From the NCBI RefSeq assembly GCF_022163125.1, contig NZ_CP091881.1, forward strand, positions 124,001 to 188,000: a stretch of 64,000 nt of DNA, written 5' to 3'. The notes under the pieces were generated by a model. The model was not told where the DNA came from. It saw nothing but the letters and a program-made list of their open reading frames with translations, and made no database searches. This document shows, piece by piece, positions 16,812 to 26,300 of the stretch. The stretch's first letter is position 1. Each line of letters starts with the position of its first letter. The translations under genes and the position numbers were made by a program. The DNA is from Paenibacillus sp. HWE-109. Its GTDB lineage: Bacteria > Bacillota > Bacilli > Paenibacillales > NBRC-103111.

Positions 16812-18161
16812 ATGCGAAAAAAATTGGTGTTAGTTTTATCAATTAGTTGTTATCTGTGTATGAGTGGCGAATGGAGGGCGAACGGTGTTTATGCGGAATC
16901 CACCATCTTAGAGCTTCCTCATCCAGGTGGGGATACGATCACTTTTCTGGAAGATACTTCTGTGTATGATGAAACATGGAAAGAGGTAGGACTGCTGGGC
17001 CCGCAGACGGTGAAAATTCTGGAGACGCGGGAGGTTCGATGGGGACATGGCGAAGGCTACAGAAGACCCATTTACTTAATCTCCACATGGCTTGGTGATC
17101 GATGGATCGCTCCTAACCGGGCTTTGCTGGGGAATCCGCAGCCGTTCGTGACGAAACTAGATCTCGGTCGGATTGAACCGCTCTATAACGATCCTCTGCT
17201 GTCAGAGCCAACAGGCGGGCAATTGGCTCCCCAAATCGTAACAACGAAAGCGAAATGGGATGAACATTATTTGATCGAAACGAAGTCCGGGGACAAATGG
17301 ATTCGTCCTTCTTATCTTTTTTTAGAAGGGGTAAGGGAGGTTCAGGAGGAAGTGGAATTGTTGAATCTCACGCCACTGATGCGACATCCTTACGGTTTGG
17401 AAACAGGATCCAGTCTATCATCACAAACAGTAGAGGTCAAAGAAGTATGGCGCAATTGGCATCGAATCGATTCCTGGTTAGGACCTGTCTGGTTTAAGCT
17501 GTACGAGGCGAATGCGGTGGATGTGCGCCACATTTTGGAAGTCAACTTTGGTTATAGGCACATTGATGAAAAAGATCCTAAGCTGACACATATGACTGTA
17601 GGCGTAAAGCTTGGACCGAAGTGGCGTGAAGTGAAGGAAGCTATGAACGTCGATTTCAAGTTCAATTTATATAATGAAAAGGGAGAGCGAGTCGCTGCTT
17701 CCAGAACAGGTCGCGCTGAGCTAAACGGCGCTGAGTCGAAATCGTTGGATTTATTGGTGGATGGCAGCTTGGATCAAGGGTATGTTTACGCAACGGTACA
17801 GATTACTAGGATGAATGAGAAAAAGGACCCTGAACTTGATCCTTCTGCACCGATGGACATCGCCGATCCTGCACAGCCGAAATTCCGGATTGGAAAAGTA
17901 AGCGTGAGACAGGACGGAGAATTTAGCATCATCAAAGGGCAGTACGAGCTTGATGCAAAGGGAGCGAATCAAGTGAAAGGACGAATCACCTTCACGGATC
18001 AGAATGGTCAAGTGATTGGGACAGTGCCTCTTGATCTGATTACTGATGCTGCTAATCCTGGTAAAGGGACACCTTTTGCATTCGAATGTGTCATCTCCGG
18101 CGGTTTGAAGCACTACGTAAACGTTAAGCTCGAAGTCGATTCGATTGCTTCGCTGAAATAA
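16812..18161 (+). CDS. secreted protein with three SH3-like repeats
   Basis: About 449 residues. Signal peptide MRKKLVLVLSISCYLC... ends near VYA-ES. The mature protein has three modules of about 65 residues, each ending in a similar motif: TWLGDRWIAPNRALLG, TKSGDKWIRPSYLFLEG and SWLGPVWFKLYEA, the look of bacterial SH3-like wall-binding domains. A C-terminal beta-rich region of about 200 residues follows. ATG 16812 is chosen over 16794 because GGAGG (16796-16800) lies 11 bp before it. Probably a cell-wall-associated protein; no enzymatic domain seen. Confidence 0.75.
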   Translation: MRKKLVLVLSISCYLCMSGEWRANGVYAESTILELPHPGGDTITFLEDTSVYDETWKEVGLLGPQTVKILETREVRWGHGEGYRRPIYLISTWLGDRWIAPNRALLGNPQPFVTKLDLGRIEPLYNDPLLSEPTGGQLAPQIVTTKAKWDEHYLIETKSGDKWIRPSYLFLEGVREVQEEVELLNLTPLMRHPYGLETGSSLSSQTVEVKEVWRNWHRIDSWLGPVWFKLYEANAVDVRHILEVNFGYRHIDEKDPKLTHMTVGVKLGPKWREVKEAMNVDFKFNLYNEKGERVAASRTGRAELNGAESKSLDLLVDGSLDQGYVYATVQITRMNEKKDPELDPSAPMDIADPAQPKFRIGKVSVRQDGEFSIIKGQYELDAKGANQVKGRITFTDQNGQVIGTVPLDLITDAANPGKGTPFAFECVISGGLKHYVNVKLEVDSIASLK

Positions 18162-18209
18162 TAATTTGATAATGATTGATTGTCCATTACACACAAAATA
18201 GTTGAGATT

Positions 18210-18302
18210 ATGGACACGATAGTTCATGATAACGAGTATATCAAGGATAATACACGCTACCTCATCGACAAAGAAGAAAATGGAGGAATAAATGAATATT
18301 GA
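18210..18302 (+). CDS. short upstream frame overlapping the APH gene
   Basis: 30 codons from ATG 18210, reading MDTIVHDNEYIKDNTRYLID and so on, ending 11 bp inside the APH gene. It could be a leader peptide, the remnant of a lost gene or chance. No clear ribosome binding site. Confidence 0.2.
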   Translation: MDTIVHDNEYIKDNTRYLIDKEENGGINEY

Positions 18303-19326
18303 ACTTGAAAAGCTGATTTATGCTTTAAGCCAACGGTTCAAGACGAATATCATCTCCACCGACTTCCAAACTATGCCATTACAGGGCGGAACTGTGGGGA
18401 ATGTGTGCCTGGTAACGGGGATAGCCGAAAACGTGGATGGCGAAAAATTGCCTTACCGTATAGTTCTAAAAATCCAGAACAAATGGGAGCGTTACGGCGA
18501 TCCGGGTTCATGGCGTCGGGAATATGATCTCTATTCATCTGATTTGGGAGCGACTTTCTCGCAAGCCCTTCGCTGGCCGATATGTTATTACGCTGAGTTT
18601 AATGCCGAAGTTACTGAATACCATCTGTGGCTGGAATATATCGATGGCGTAACCGGTTTAGACCTGACCGGTGACATGTATGAAAAGGCCGCGCTGGAGT
18701 TAGGTCGCTTTCAAGGCAAGCTGTATGCAGAGCACCCCGCCGTGTTGCAGAGCCTGACCAACCTGAGTCATGCGGATCTAATGAAGAATACGTATTTGCA
18801 TTACCGGTCATGGCCGGTCGTCTACGATTATATACGATCGGAGGACTGCGAATTGCCTCTGCACTTGCGGCAAATGCTCATCGACATTGATGAGCAAGCA
18901 GATGAGATATTCGCCCGTATTGAAAAATTACCCCTCGTGCTATGTCACCGGGACTTCTGGGTAACCAATCTTATCTATGCTGACGGGAATTTCGCGCTTA
19001 TCGATTGGGATACCAGCGGATGGGGCTACCTGGGTGAGGATCTCGCAAGCCTGATCGCGGATGAACCGGATATTAATCACATGGTCGAACATTACCAGCG
19101 ATGCATCCCTGCGTATTACAAAGGCTTTTCGGAGTATGCGGCTGTATCCCGAATCGCCGATCATTGTGTCTACGAGATAATCCTTCTCGTATTCGGGTAC
19201 AGACTTGTGGAGGGGTATCTCCACACAGAGGCTGATGACGAGAAGACGAAGCATGTCCATACTCTCCAAAAAATCAATGAAATGAAGACCATACCCTTGT
19301 TGGTCACGTCTGGTAACATAGCCTAA
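18292..19326 (+). CDS. APH-family phosphotransferase
   Basis: 344 residues with the aminoglycoside/choline kinase fold: an N-terminal lobe including RIVLKIQNKW, catalytic loop LCHRDFWVTNLIY (HxDxxxxN) near residue 217 and metal-binding IDWDTSGWG. These kinases phosphorylate small alcohols such as aminoglycosides, choline or homoserine; the substrate is not predictable and resistance should not be assumed. GGAGG sits 7-8 bp upstream of ATG 18292. A repeat element with a hairpin starts at the stop codon. Confidence 0.85.
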   Translation: MNIELEKLIYALSQRFKTNIISTDFQTMPLQGGTVGNVCLVTGIAENVDGEKLPYRIVLKIQNKWERYGDPGSWRREYDLYSSDLGATFSQALRWPICYYAEFNAEVTEYHLWLEYIDGVTGLDLTGDMYEKAALELGRFQGKLYAEHPAVLQSLTNLSHADLMKNTYLHYRSWPVVYDYIRSEDCELPLHLRQMLIDIDEQADEIFARIEKLPLVLCHRDFWVTNLIYADGNFALIDWDTSGWGYLGEDLASLIADEPDINHMVEHYQRCIPAYYKGFSEYAAVSRIADHCVYEIILLVFGYRLVEGYLHTEADDEKTKHVHTLQKINEMKTIPLLVTSGNIA

Positions 19327-19414
19327 ACTAACGGGGAACGCTAGTTCAATACAGCAGATTAAAACCTCTTATTAGAAGAAAACCTAGATTTAATAGGACT
19401 AATGGGAGGTTTTA
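19326..19414 (+). repeat. intergenic element a (arm plus hairpin)
   Basis: The arm AACTAACGGGGAACGCTAG (19326 on) is followed by a hairpin with AAAACCTC and GAGGTTTT ends and an inner ATTAG/CTAAT pairing. It abuts the APH stop codon and is the first of six related elements up to 23.2 kb. Confidence 0.75.
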
Positions 19415-19504
19415 TTATGAATATAGTCAATTGAGGAAACACTTCCATGCTGCCTCGAATAAACACGGAAAGCGAATAAGACTGTATAAGAGAGGAACAA
19501 GCCT

Positions 19505-19867
19505 GTGGGAGTAAACTCAGAAGGAAGACGGAAGTTAGAGTACAGCGGCCAGAGGTATTATTGGAATGTCCAAGAAGATGACGAAGATTATGGAAGAATT
19601 AATCTTAATATTGTTTCAGAAGATAAAAAATTAATTGTTTCATATCATGTAGCGCAGTCAGACCATGATAAGATACCACATATTGTAATACAGGGTAAGG
19701 AGTTTGGGGGCTTAGAAAATCATTATCGTCAAGGATGGGTTAGAGTACAAACTCCAATTTGGGATGATCGTATTATCACACCTAGGCTTGTTAGGACAAT
19801 TATCGAATGGTGCCTACTTCCTAAAGACCAACTGATTTTTGTTGATTGGGAAGGTAATCTTATTTAA
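19505..19867 (+). CDS. hypothetical protein
   Basis: 120 residues from GTG 19505, with GAGAGGAAC about 9 bp upstream. Soluble and rich in aromatic and acidic residues (YSGQRYYWNVQEDDEDYG, IIEWCLLPKDQLIFVDWEG). Its ends look like a complete small domain, seen in many Bacillales as an uncharacterised protein; I cannot name the family. It is followed within 20 bp by element b. Confidence 0.65.
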   Translation: MGVNSEGRRKLEYSGQRYYWNVQEDDEDYGRINLNIVSEDKKLIVSYHVAQSDHDKIPHIVIQGKEFGGLENHYRQGWVRVQTPIWDDRIITPRLVRTIIEWCLLPKDQLIFVDWEGNLI

Positions 19868-19885
19868 CTGGTGCGTGGCAACACA

Positions 19886-19946
19886 TTACGCGAACTTTAG
19901 CTTAATAAGCAACTTAGACGCGGCTGCCGACATGGATCGGCAGAAT
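19886..19946 (+). repeat. intergenic element b
   Basis: CGAACTTTAGCTTAATAAGC and ACTTAGACGCGGCTGCCG are shared with element e (22264-22359); the right-hand half of the hairpin is truncated after ATCGGCAG. Confidence 0.65.
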
Positions 19947-19968
19947 GTATGTACAAAAAGAAAAATAG

Positions 19969-20502
19969 GTGATCATTATTTTAGAGAGAATGTATGCAAG
20001 AAACTTTATGGATTCATTATTTTACCTATTTATATTTATTAGATCTGATCCAATGAATCCTGTACTTTATAATCTTTTACATAAGTATCAATACTGGTTA
20101 CATAAAGATTTGGTAATTAATAATCGTTCAATTAATAAGTTAATAAATGAATTAAATTTAGTTGAAGACCACCAATATAAAGCAGCAATTATCTCTAAGC
20201 TTAAGAAGGTCAGAATATTTAACAGGACCAAAAATATTGAAAGGATTTATCAAAGCATTAGACCGATTAAGTACATATTAGAAAGTTTATTAAATGTAAT
20301 TGATCGGAAAGAGACAGAAAAGATAAGGATTATGGCAAGTTCAGTACATAACTACCCATCGTTCATTTTAGGTAATTATTACTGTAATTCAATTGATTTC
20401 TGGAATGAGCACATTAGCTATTACAATAGAACTTTTCAAAGTGACTTTATGAACGAGTGGAAGCATTTATTTACAGAATATTATCCGAAGCACGAGAAAT
20501 GA
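19969..20502 (+). CDS. hypothetical protein, AT-rich gene
   Basis: Up to 177 residues; the start is uncertain (GTG 19969, ATG 19990 or ATG 20053) because no strong ribosome binding site is visible. From MNPVLYNLLHKYQYWL onward it is helical and basic, with LINELNLVEDHQYKAAIISKLKKV. No family recognised. Base composition is clearly AT-richer than the core genes, suggesting acquisition. Followed within 17 bp by element c. Confidence 0.55.
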   Translation: MIIILERMYARNFMDSLFYLFIFIRSDPMNPVLYNLLHKYQYWLHKDLVINNRSINKLINELNLVEDHQYKAAIISKLKKVRIFNRTKNIERIYQSIRPIKYILESLLNVIDRKETEKIRIMASSVHNYPSFILGNYYCNSIDFWNEHISYYNRTFQSDFMNEWKHLFTEYYPKHEK

Positions 20503-20518
20503 GTATTACTCCCTCTAT

Positions 20519-20606
20519 CGGAACATGACAGTTCAATAAAACATAGTGTAGGCTGCTGGCATCAAGCAGCTGCCTCTTCCCCGCTAACGGGCAGTTTAGA
20601 GTCAAA
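20519..20606 (+). repeat. intergenic element c
   Basis: A degenerate left arm (GGAACATGACAGTTCAATAA), a TGCT/AGCA hairpin, and a right arm CTAACGGGCAGTTTAGAG matching that of element e. Confidence 0.65.
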
Positions 20607-20668
20607 GTGTATACTAATTATGGTATTATGATGGTAAATGGATGAAGATATGAAACGAGGTTACTCCC

Positions 20669-21076
20669 ATGCAAAAAGAACGTAAAGTCTGTCTATATGG
20701 CTTGGAACAGCTTGCACTTATTATAAAATCAAAGTCGGGAGTTTTTTACTATAACCAAGTCGGTGGTTATTCTTGTTTACAACCTTCAGTAGAAGGAATA
20801 CTTGCAATACTTGATGATGACACAAAACTACTTTTGAAGAACCTGTCTGATTATTGTTTTAATAAAACAAAGTTAACGATAGAAGATGCAAATTTTTTAG
20901 ACGACTTACTTCGAACAAACAGAGCGGGGGAGTTTATGTCAATAGATAGAGAAAGACTGGACGACTCCATGGAAGCGTGGCTCAATGTGATTATTGATAA
21001 TGAAACGATGGATAAAGCATTTCTTAATGGATTTGATGAAGATAAAGGAATATTGACTTGGAGTAACAGTGATTAG
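20669..21076 (+). CDS. hypothetical protein (possibly DUF6210-like)
   Basis: 135 residues from ATG 20669; CGAGG lies upstream. KVCLYGLEQLALIIKSKSGVFYYNQVGGYSCLQPSVEGIL has the character of a small uncharacterised family I associate with DUF6210, but this is a guess. The acidic C-terminal half is helical. It is preceded by element c and followed within 15 bp by element d. Confidence 0.6.
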   Translation: MQKERKVCLYGLEQLALIIKSKSGVFYYNQVGGYSCLQPSVEGILAILDDDTKLLLKNLSDYCFNKTKLTIEDANFLDDLLRTNRAGEFMSIDRERLDDSMEAWLNVIIDNETMDKAFLNGFDEDKGILTWSNSD

Positions 21077-21090
21077 GTTGGAAAACATTG

Positions 21091-21156
21091 AACTGACGAG
21101 GAACTATAGTTCAATTATCAGGGAGCAATTTGCCTTGTGGCATCTGCTCCCTGGTT
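21091..21156 (+). repeat. intergenic element d with terminator hairpin
   Basis: Arm AACTGACGAGGAACTATAG then CAGGGAGCA...TGCTCCCTG, an 9-bp stem followed by GTTTTCTTT. It starts 14 bp after the previous stop. Confidence 0.7.
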
Positions 21157-21309
21157 TTCTTTGAAGTAACGAGTAGGAATGAGCTGTTTGTGAACATCTT
21201 AAAGTCCTAGTTATTATATAAAGCGTTGACGAAAAGAAGTTGTATTCACCGTTCAGAATAAATACTATAATGATTTTACTTTATTTATAAATTAAGGGAT
21301 GTGTGCTGA

Positions 21310-22254
21310 TTGAGTAACATATTTATTAGCTCTGCAAGGTTACTATTAATAGTAACTCTTTTATTTATGGGGCCAGGAATTGTCAAAGTAAAAGCTTCAA
21401 ATATTTCGGATAGCAATATTCGTGTTATCTTAGACGCAAATTTGATTCCATTTAGTGAGCCGCCATATATTGAAAACTCCACAACACTTGTACAATTCAG
21501 ACCTATTTTTGAAAACTTGGGTCTTGAAGTCTCATGGAATGAGTTCACTCGCACTGTCAAAGGACGTAAGCAAGGCGTACAAATCGAATTACAGATTGAT
21601 AACCCAGTAGCCAAAGTAAATGGTAATTCTATAACATTATCTGTGGCCCCTAAGTTAAAAGATGGTAATACATTTGTTCCACTTCGCTTCATATCGGAGT
21701 CTGTTGAATCAAAGGTTGAATGGAATGATGCAAGTCGAACAGTAGTTATCTACAGCAAGAATAATTATGCAAGTGCCGACGGCAAATTTCATTTTACCGC
21801 TTATGGTCTTTGGAGAAATATGGGGGGCCTAGATAAAATCAAATCTGAGGTCGATGAAAGAGTTCAAGATTTCGTTATGGTTGAAGATGTTGAGTATTTA
21901 CAATTAGCTCTACGTTACTTTAATTACACCATGTTATTTATTTCAGCTGAGCCGGATATAGATAAGACTAAAGATATGGATCTGATTCAGTATTTGGATC
22001 GTGCCAAGAAAAAAGCAGCTATATCTAACGTTGATATCCTCGGAGAAAAACAAATCAAGCTGTTTGGATTTGACGCTCGACAGTTGACATACGTGAATAA
22101 TAATGATTGGGACAAGCGTGTTGATACCCTCATCGTATTCAAGTCTGACTCCCAGTTTTATAGTATTAGGAATTCATCCTATGAAGTTACTTATAAGAGT
22201 TCAATTCTAGATTTCCACGAAATTCTAGAAAGTATGGATTTTCAAGAAAAGTAA
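21310..22254 (+). CDS. stalk-domain (copper amine oxidase N-like) secreted protein
   Basis: 314 residues from TTG 21310, AAGGGATG upstream. A signal peptide (LLLIVTLLFMGPGIVKVKA) precedes a stalk domain, recognised by IRVILDANLIPF, LVQFRPIFENLGLEVSWNE, VKVNGNSI and GNTFVPLRFISESVESKVEWND, very common in Paenibacillus surface proteins. The C-terminal 160 residues are not recognised. The stalk domain is thought to be structural. Followed within 10 bp by element e. Confidence 0.8.
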   Translation: MSNIFISSARLLLIVTLLFMGPGIVKVKASNISDSNIRVILDANLIPFSEPPYIENSTTLVQFRPIFENLGLEVSWNEFTRTVKGRKQGVQIELQIDNPVAKVNGNSITLSVAPKLKDGNTFVPLRFISESVESKVEWNDASRTVVIYSKNNYASADGKFHFTAYGLWRNMGGLDKIKSEVDERVQDFVMVEDVEYLQLALRYFNYTMLFISAEPDIDKTKDMDLIQYLDRAKKKAAISNVDILGEKQIKLFGFDARQLTYVNNNDWDKRVDTLIVFKSDSQFYSIRNSSYEVTYKSSILDFHEILESMDFQEK

Positions 22255-22263
22255 TCCTTATAA

Positions 22264-22359
22264 ACTAAACGGAGAACTTTTAGCCTAATAATCAACTTAG
22301 ACGCGGCTGCCGGCATGGATCGGCAGCCGCGTTATGCTAACGGGCAGATTAGCTCAACA
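22264..22359 (+). repeat. intergenic element e, complete form with two arms
   Basis: Left arm ACTAAACGGAGAACTTTTAG, a perfect 12-bp stem ACGCGGCTGCCG/CGGCAGCCGCGT (22301-22332), and right arm GCTAACGGGCAGATTAGCTC. This is the most complete copy in the window and defines the family layout. Confidence 0.8.
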
Positions 22360-22483
22360 GAGAGTCCCTGATCCCCTTCGTTGCATAATCTATTTTATGT
22401 TAAAATAGATTATTAAAATTGAATGCTCAGAAGAATGGAGTGATAGAACTTGATTTTTTGAAGAAGTTAAATTTAAGACTAGC

Positions 22484-23116
22484 TTGCTGAAGGAATTGAA
22501 AATTTTCTATGTTCAGAATTTAGGCACAGGTTTATTAAAAGAAGATGATAGTTCGTTTACATTAACGGTTGGTGAAACCAGTCTTACATTTATACAAACA
22601 GATGAAAAGGATGACAGACCATTTTACCATTTTGCTGTTAATATTAATGAGAGCCAATTTAAACTAGCTAAAGAATACTTATCAAAAAGGGTAACTTTAT
22701 TGCAAAATGAATCCCATGATGAGTTTGAATTTATAGATTGGAACGCACATGCTGTTTATTTTTATGATCCCTCAGGAAACATTGTGGAATACATTGCACG
22801 CCACAATATTAAAAGTACTGCTACTGATGAATTCACTAACAAAGACATACTTTGTATAAGTGAAGTTGGATTACCTGTATTGGACGTTTCAAACTTAGCA
22901 TCAACGTTAGAATCAGAAATTAATCTTCCAATATGGAAAGGAAATGGAAAATCATTTCAGCCTGTTGGTGACGAACATGGGCTTTTTATTTTAGTAGATA
23001 TAGATCGTGAATGGTATCCAACAAATGATAAGGCACAAATATTCCCAGTCATGGTAAAAATCAAAGACAGCGATAGACAATACTCATTCCCACATTTGCC
23101 GTATCACATATTGTAA
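22484..23116 (+). CDS. VOC (glyoxalase-fold) protein, 5' end probably frameshifted
   Basis: 210 residues from TTG 22484. AVYFYDPSGNIVEYIARH is a typical second half of a vicinal-oxygen-chelate module, and a further degenerate half follows. The open frame lacks the usual first strand. Upstream, TTG 22450 has GGAG 8 bp before it and would encode a natural N-terminus (MIFEEVKFKTSLLKEL) if one T were removed from the T6 run at 22454-22459. So the gene is either inactivated by a one-base slip, switched by slippage, or carries a sequencing error. Followed by element f. Confidence 0.65.
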   Translation: MLKELKIFYVQNLGTGLLKEDDSSFTLTVGETSLTFIQTDEKDDRPFYHFAVNINESQFKLAKEYLSKRVTLLQNESHDEFEFIDWNAHAVYFYDPSGNIVEYIARHNIKSTATDEFTNKDILCISEVGLPVLDVSNLASTLESEINLPIWKGNGKSFQPVGDEHGLFILVDIDREWYPTNDKAQIFPVMVKIKDSDRQYSFPHLPYHIL

Positions 23117-23150
23117 TGATTTTTATGTGAACTTTAATCAACTATCCATT

Positions 23151-23200
23151 CAACTAACGGGGAAAGATAGCGCTGGAGCTGTATTGAAGCAGCTCCTTTT
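23151..23200 (+). repeat. intergenic element f with terminator hairpin
   Basis: Arm CAACTAACGGGGAAAGATAG followed by GGAGCTG-tattgaag-CAGCTCC and a T-run; last element of the series, 34 bp after the VOC gene stop. Confidence 0.75.
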
Positions 23201-23270
23201 TGTTTTCATTAAAGTATTGGTTATTGTGTTCATAATGCTATTTAGAGTCAGATTGGTGACTATTTTTATA

Positions 23271-23300
23271 TTGATCAACTGGAATATTTTATGGTATGTT
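23271..23300 (+). promoter_or_regulatory. possible promoter of the SLH protein gene
   Basis: TTGATC and TATGTT with an 18-bp spacer, 43 bp before the TTG start. Weak match to consensus. Confidence 0.3.
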
Positions 23301-23343
23301 TGCGCTAGTAAACGTGTCGAATTATGTAAGGGAGTTGGATATT

Positions 23344-26300
23344 TTGAGAATTATGGCGAAGAAAGTTAGTTTCAGGAGATTGAAATTTATTGTTGTAAGT
23401 TTATGTTTATTTGTACTTATTCTACCTACTACCGCATTAGGCATATCAAACTTTGAAAGAGCGGAGAATTTCAGATTAGGCGCTCAGCCTAATGCGACCG
23501 CTGTTGGTGATTTTAATCAAGATGGACTACCTGATCTAGTAACTGCGAACTCGTATGAGAACCAGATTTCTATCCTACTTAATGATCGTGCTGGTCATTA
23601 TCAGGAGAAACAATTTCCAGTTGGTATTAATCCCAGTGATGTAGCTGTTGGCGATCTGAATGGGGACAATATCGTAGATATTGTAACAGCTAACAGTGGG
23701 GATGGAGATAGTGTTAGTAATTCTAGTACGGTTTCTGTACTGATAGGTCAAGCAGGCGGGGAGTTTAAGTCCACAGTAAACTATAATGTCTATATCAATA
23801 GTGCTGAATACAAAACATTTACGCCTAATTCAGTAACGATAGGGGATTTCAACAAAGATTCGATTATGGATTTGGCTGTATCTAACGGTGACACTGGTAC
23901 AAATGAATATCACATTGTATTGCTACTTGGTAAACCTCCAGAATCCGATGGGACGCTTGCATTTAGTGAGCCGATCCCGATTCAAGTAGGATATAAGCCT
24001 AGTTCTATTACTGCGGGTGACATTAACGGGGATGGCAGCTTAGATTTTATTGTTACCCATAGCGGAGCTGGGAAAGTCTCTATTTTAACAAATCGTGGAA
24101 ATTTGACGGGAATGTTAACTGCTGAATATCCTGCAGGGAATAACCCAAAAACATCTGTTATTGGAGATATGAATGGGGATGGTCATGCGGATATTGTTGT
24201 GGTTACTACTGGAGATTCGGCTGGAATCTCTATTCTTCAAGGTGACGGACACGGTTTCTTTACACCTGCCGTTAAATTTAAGGCTAGCTGTCCAAATTCA
24301 TACGTACCTGCTCTCGATGATCCATACTCGCTTGCTCTCGCTGATCTAGACGGTGATGGTGATCTTGACTTGGCCGTTGGTTGTTCGGAGGCAACGCAAG
24401 TATCCATTTTATTAAATGATAGCGTAGGATCCAGGTTATCATTGCAAGCTGCAGATCGATATAGTGTACAAGGTTCTTACTCTCAGGTAGTTATTGCTGA
24501 TTTTAATTCTGATAATAAATTGGATGTAGTCGCTACAAATTATGATGAGTTTGGTAATAATATGAATTTTGCTGCCATTTTACTAGGTAGAGGAGACGGA
24601 ACTTTACTTGCATCCGTTAATTATGATGTTAGTGGCAGTCTACCATTGTCAGTTACAAGTTTCGACTTTGACGGAGATGGTAACTTGGATATAGCAACGG
24701 CAAATTATAATTCTAATAATGTGTCCATCATGCGAGGTAATGGAAAAGGTCAGTTTGCAGCCGCCATTAAGTATGCAGTTGGGAGTAAGCCTGTTCAACT
24801 TTTGTCAGTTGACCTTAACCACGATGGTAAACCTGATCTGGTCATTGCTAATTCGGGTGATAATACCATAACACGTTTATTAAACGATGGGACAGGATCA
24901 TTTATTAGCAAAAAATTTGATTCTAGCATCGTACCGAATTCTAAAGCTAGAACAATTACTGTTGCTGATTTTAATGGGGACAATAATCCCGATCTAGCCG
25001 CAGTCCATACAGGATCCAACCAATTAAGTGTGATGCTTGGAGACGGCAAAGGGGAATTTGAGTTGGAGGATCAACCAGCTGATAATCGCCTCGCCTCGCC
25101 CAATTCCATCGTTTCGGGTTATTTTAATGATGATGACAAGATCGATCTAGCTATAGCTAACAAGGGAACGAAGAAAGTATATATTTTGTATGGACAAGGG
25201 GATGGGACGTTTACCTCAGGTGGCGAATATGGGGGCATCAGCGAGCCAAGTGAGCTTGCTACAGGTGATTTTAATCGTGATGGATGGACTGATATAGCGG
25301 TTGCTAATAATGGTCCGTCAGGATATTCACTTCATATTCTCTTTGGTGATCAAACGGGCACATTCCGAGATGAAACGATTTCTACATTTCCGAATCAGGT
25401 TTATTCACTAGCAGTTGGTGATTATAACGGGGATGAGAAGTTGGATATTGCAGTTCCTGCTTTATTACAGTCAATATCTGTATTTATGGGTGATGGTACG
25501 GGCAGTTTTAGCTTGGAAAATAGTTATAGTACCGATGTCGCGCCTCGGTCGGTAGCGGCTGGCGATTATAATAACGATGGTAAAGATGATCTAGCAACGG
25601 CAAACGACTTTGCCGGCAATGTCACGATTATCAAAAGCTTCCCTCCTAAATGGAAAGTGAAGCTGGCTGCAACAACCTATAGTGCTAAAGAGAATAGCGG
25701 CAGCGCGAAGGTTATTGTTAGTAGGGAAGGCAATAGTACAGGCGTAACGAGTGTTGTATATGCGACTTCGGATGGAACTGCAATAGCTGGTGTCGATTAT
25801 ACGGCAACTACGGGTACGTTACAGTTCCAAGATGGTGAGACTAGCCAATTTTTTATGATACCGATCGTGAACAATCATATAGACGCGGGCAATAAATCGT
25901 TGAATGTTCAAATAAGTGCTCCTTCGGCAGATGCGGTCATCGGTACTCCTTCAACGGCAGTACTCCAAATTGAAAAAGAAGATCGTTCATCCTCGAGTTC
26001 GGATAGTGGATCATCAGCCACACAACCAGGCAACCTTATTATATTGGATGGTGTAAAGCTTGATAAATTGACGACGTTGAAAGAGGTTGTTGTGGGAGGA
26101 CAATCGACGACGATTGTGTCCATTGATACTGAGAAATTGATTGCTATTCTGGAAGGTAAAAACAATCAAACACTCATTATTCCAGTTACTTCTATATCAG
26201 ATGTAATCCAGACAGAATTGAACGGTAAAATGATTAAATCATTGGAGAAGACAAATACAGTTATTGAAATTCGTACCAATGATGCGATTTATACCATCCA

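Noticed and set aside
18292..19326. Calling the APH protein an aminoglycoside resistance gene
   Set aside because: Only the general kinase motifs are visible; the family includes many metabolic kinases.
19326..23200. Integron attC sites
   Set aside because: The elements lack paired RYYYAAC/GTTRRRY core sites and no integron integrase is present; only the one-gene-one-element layout is similar.
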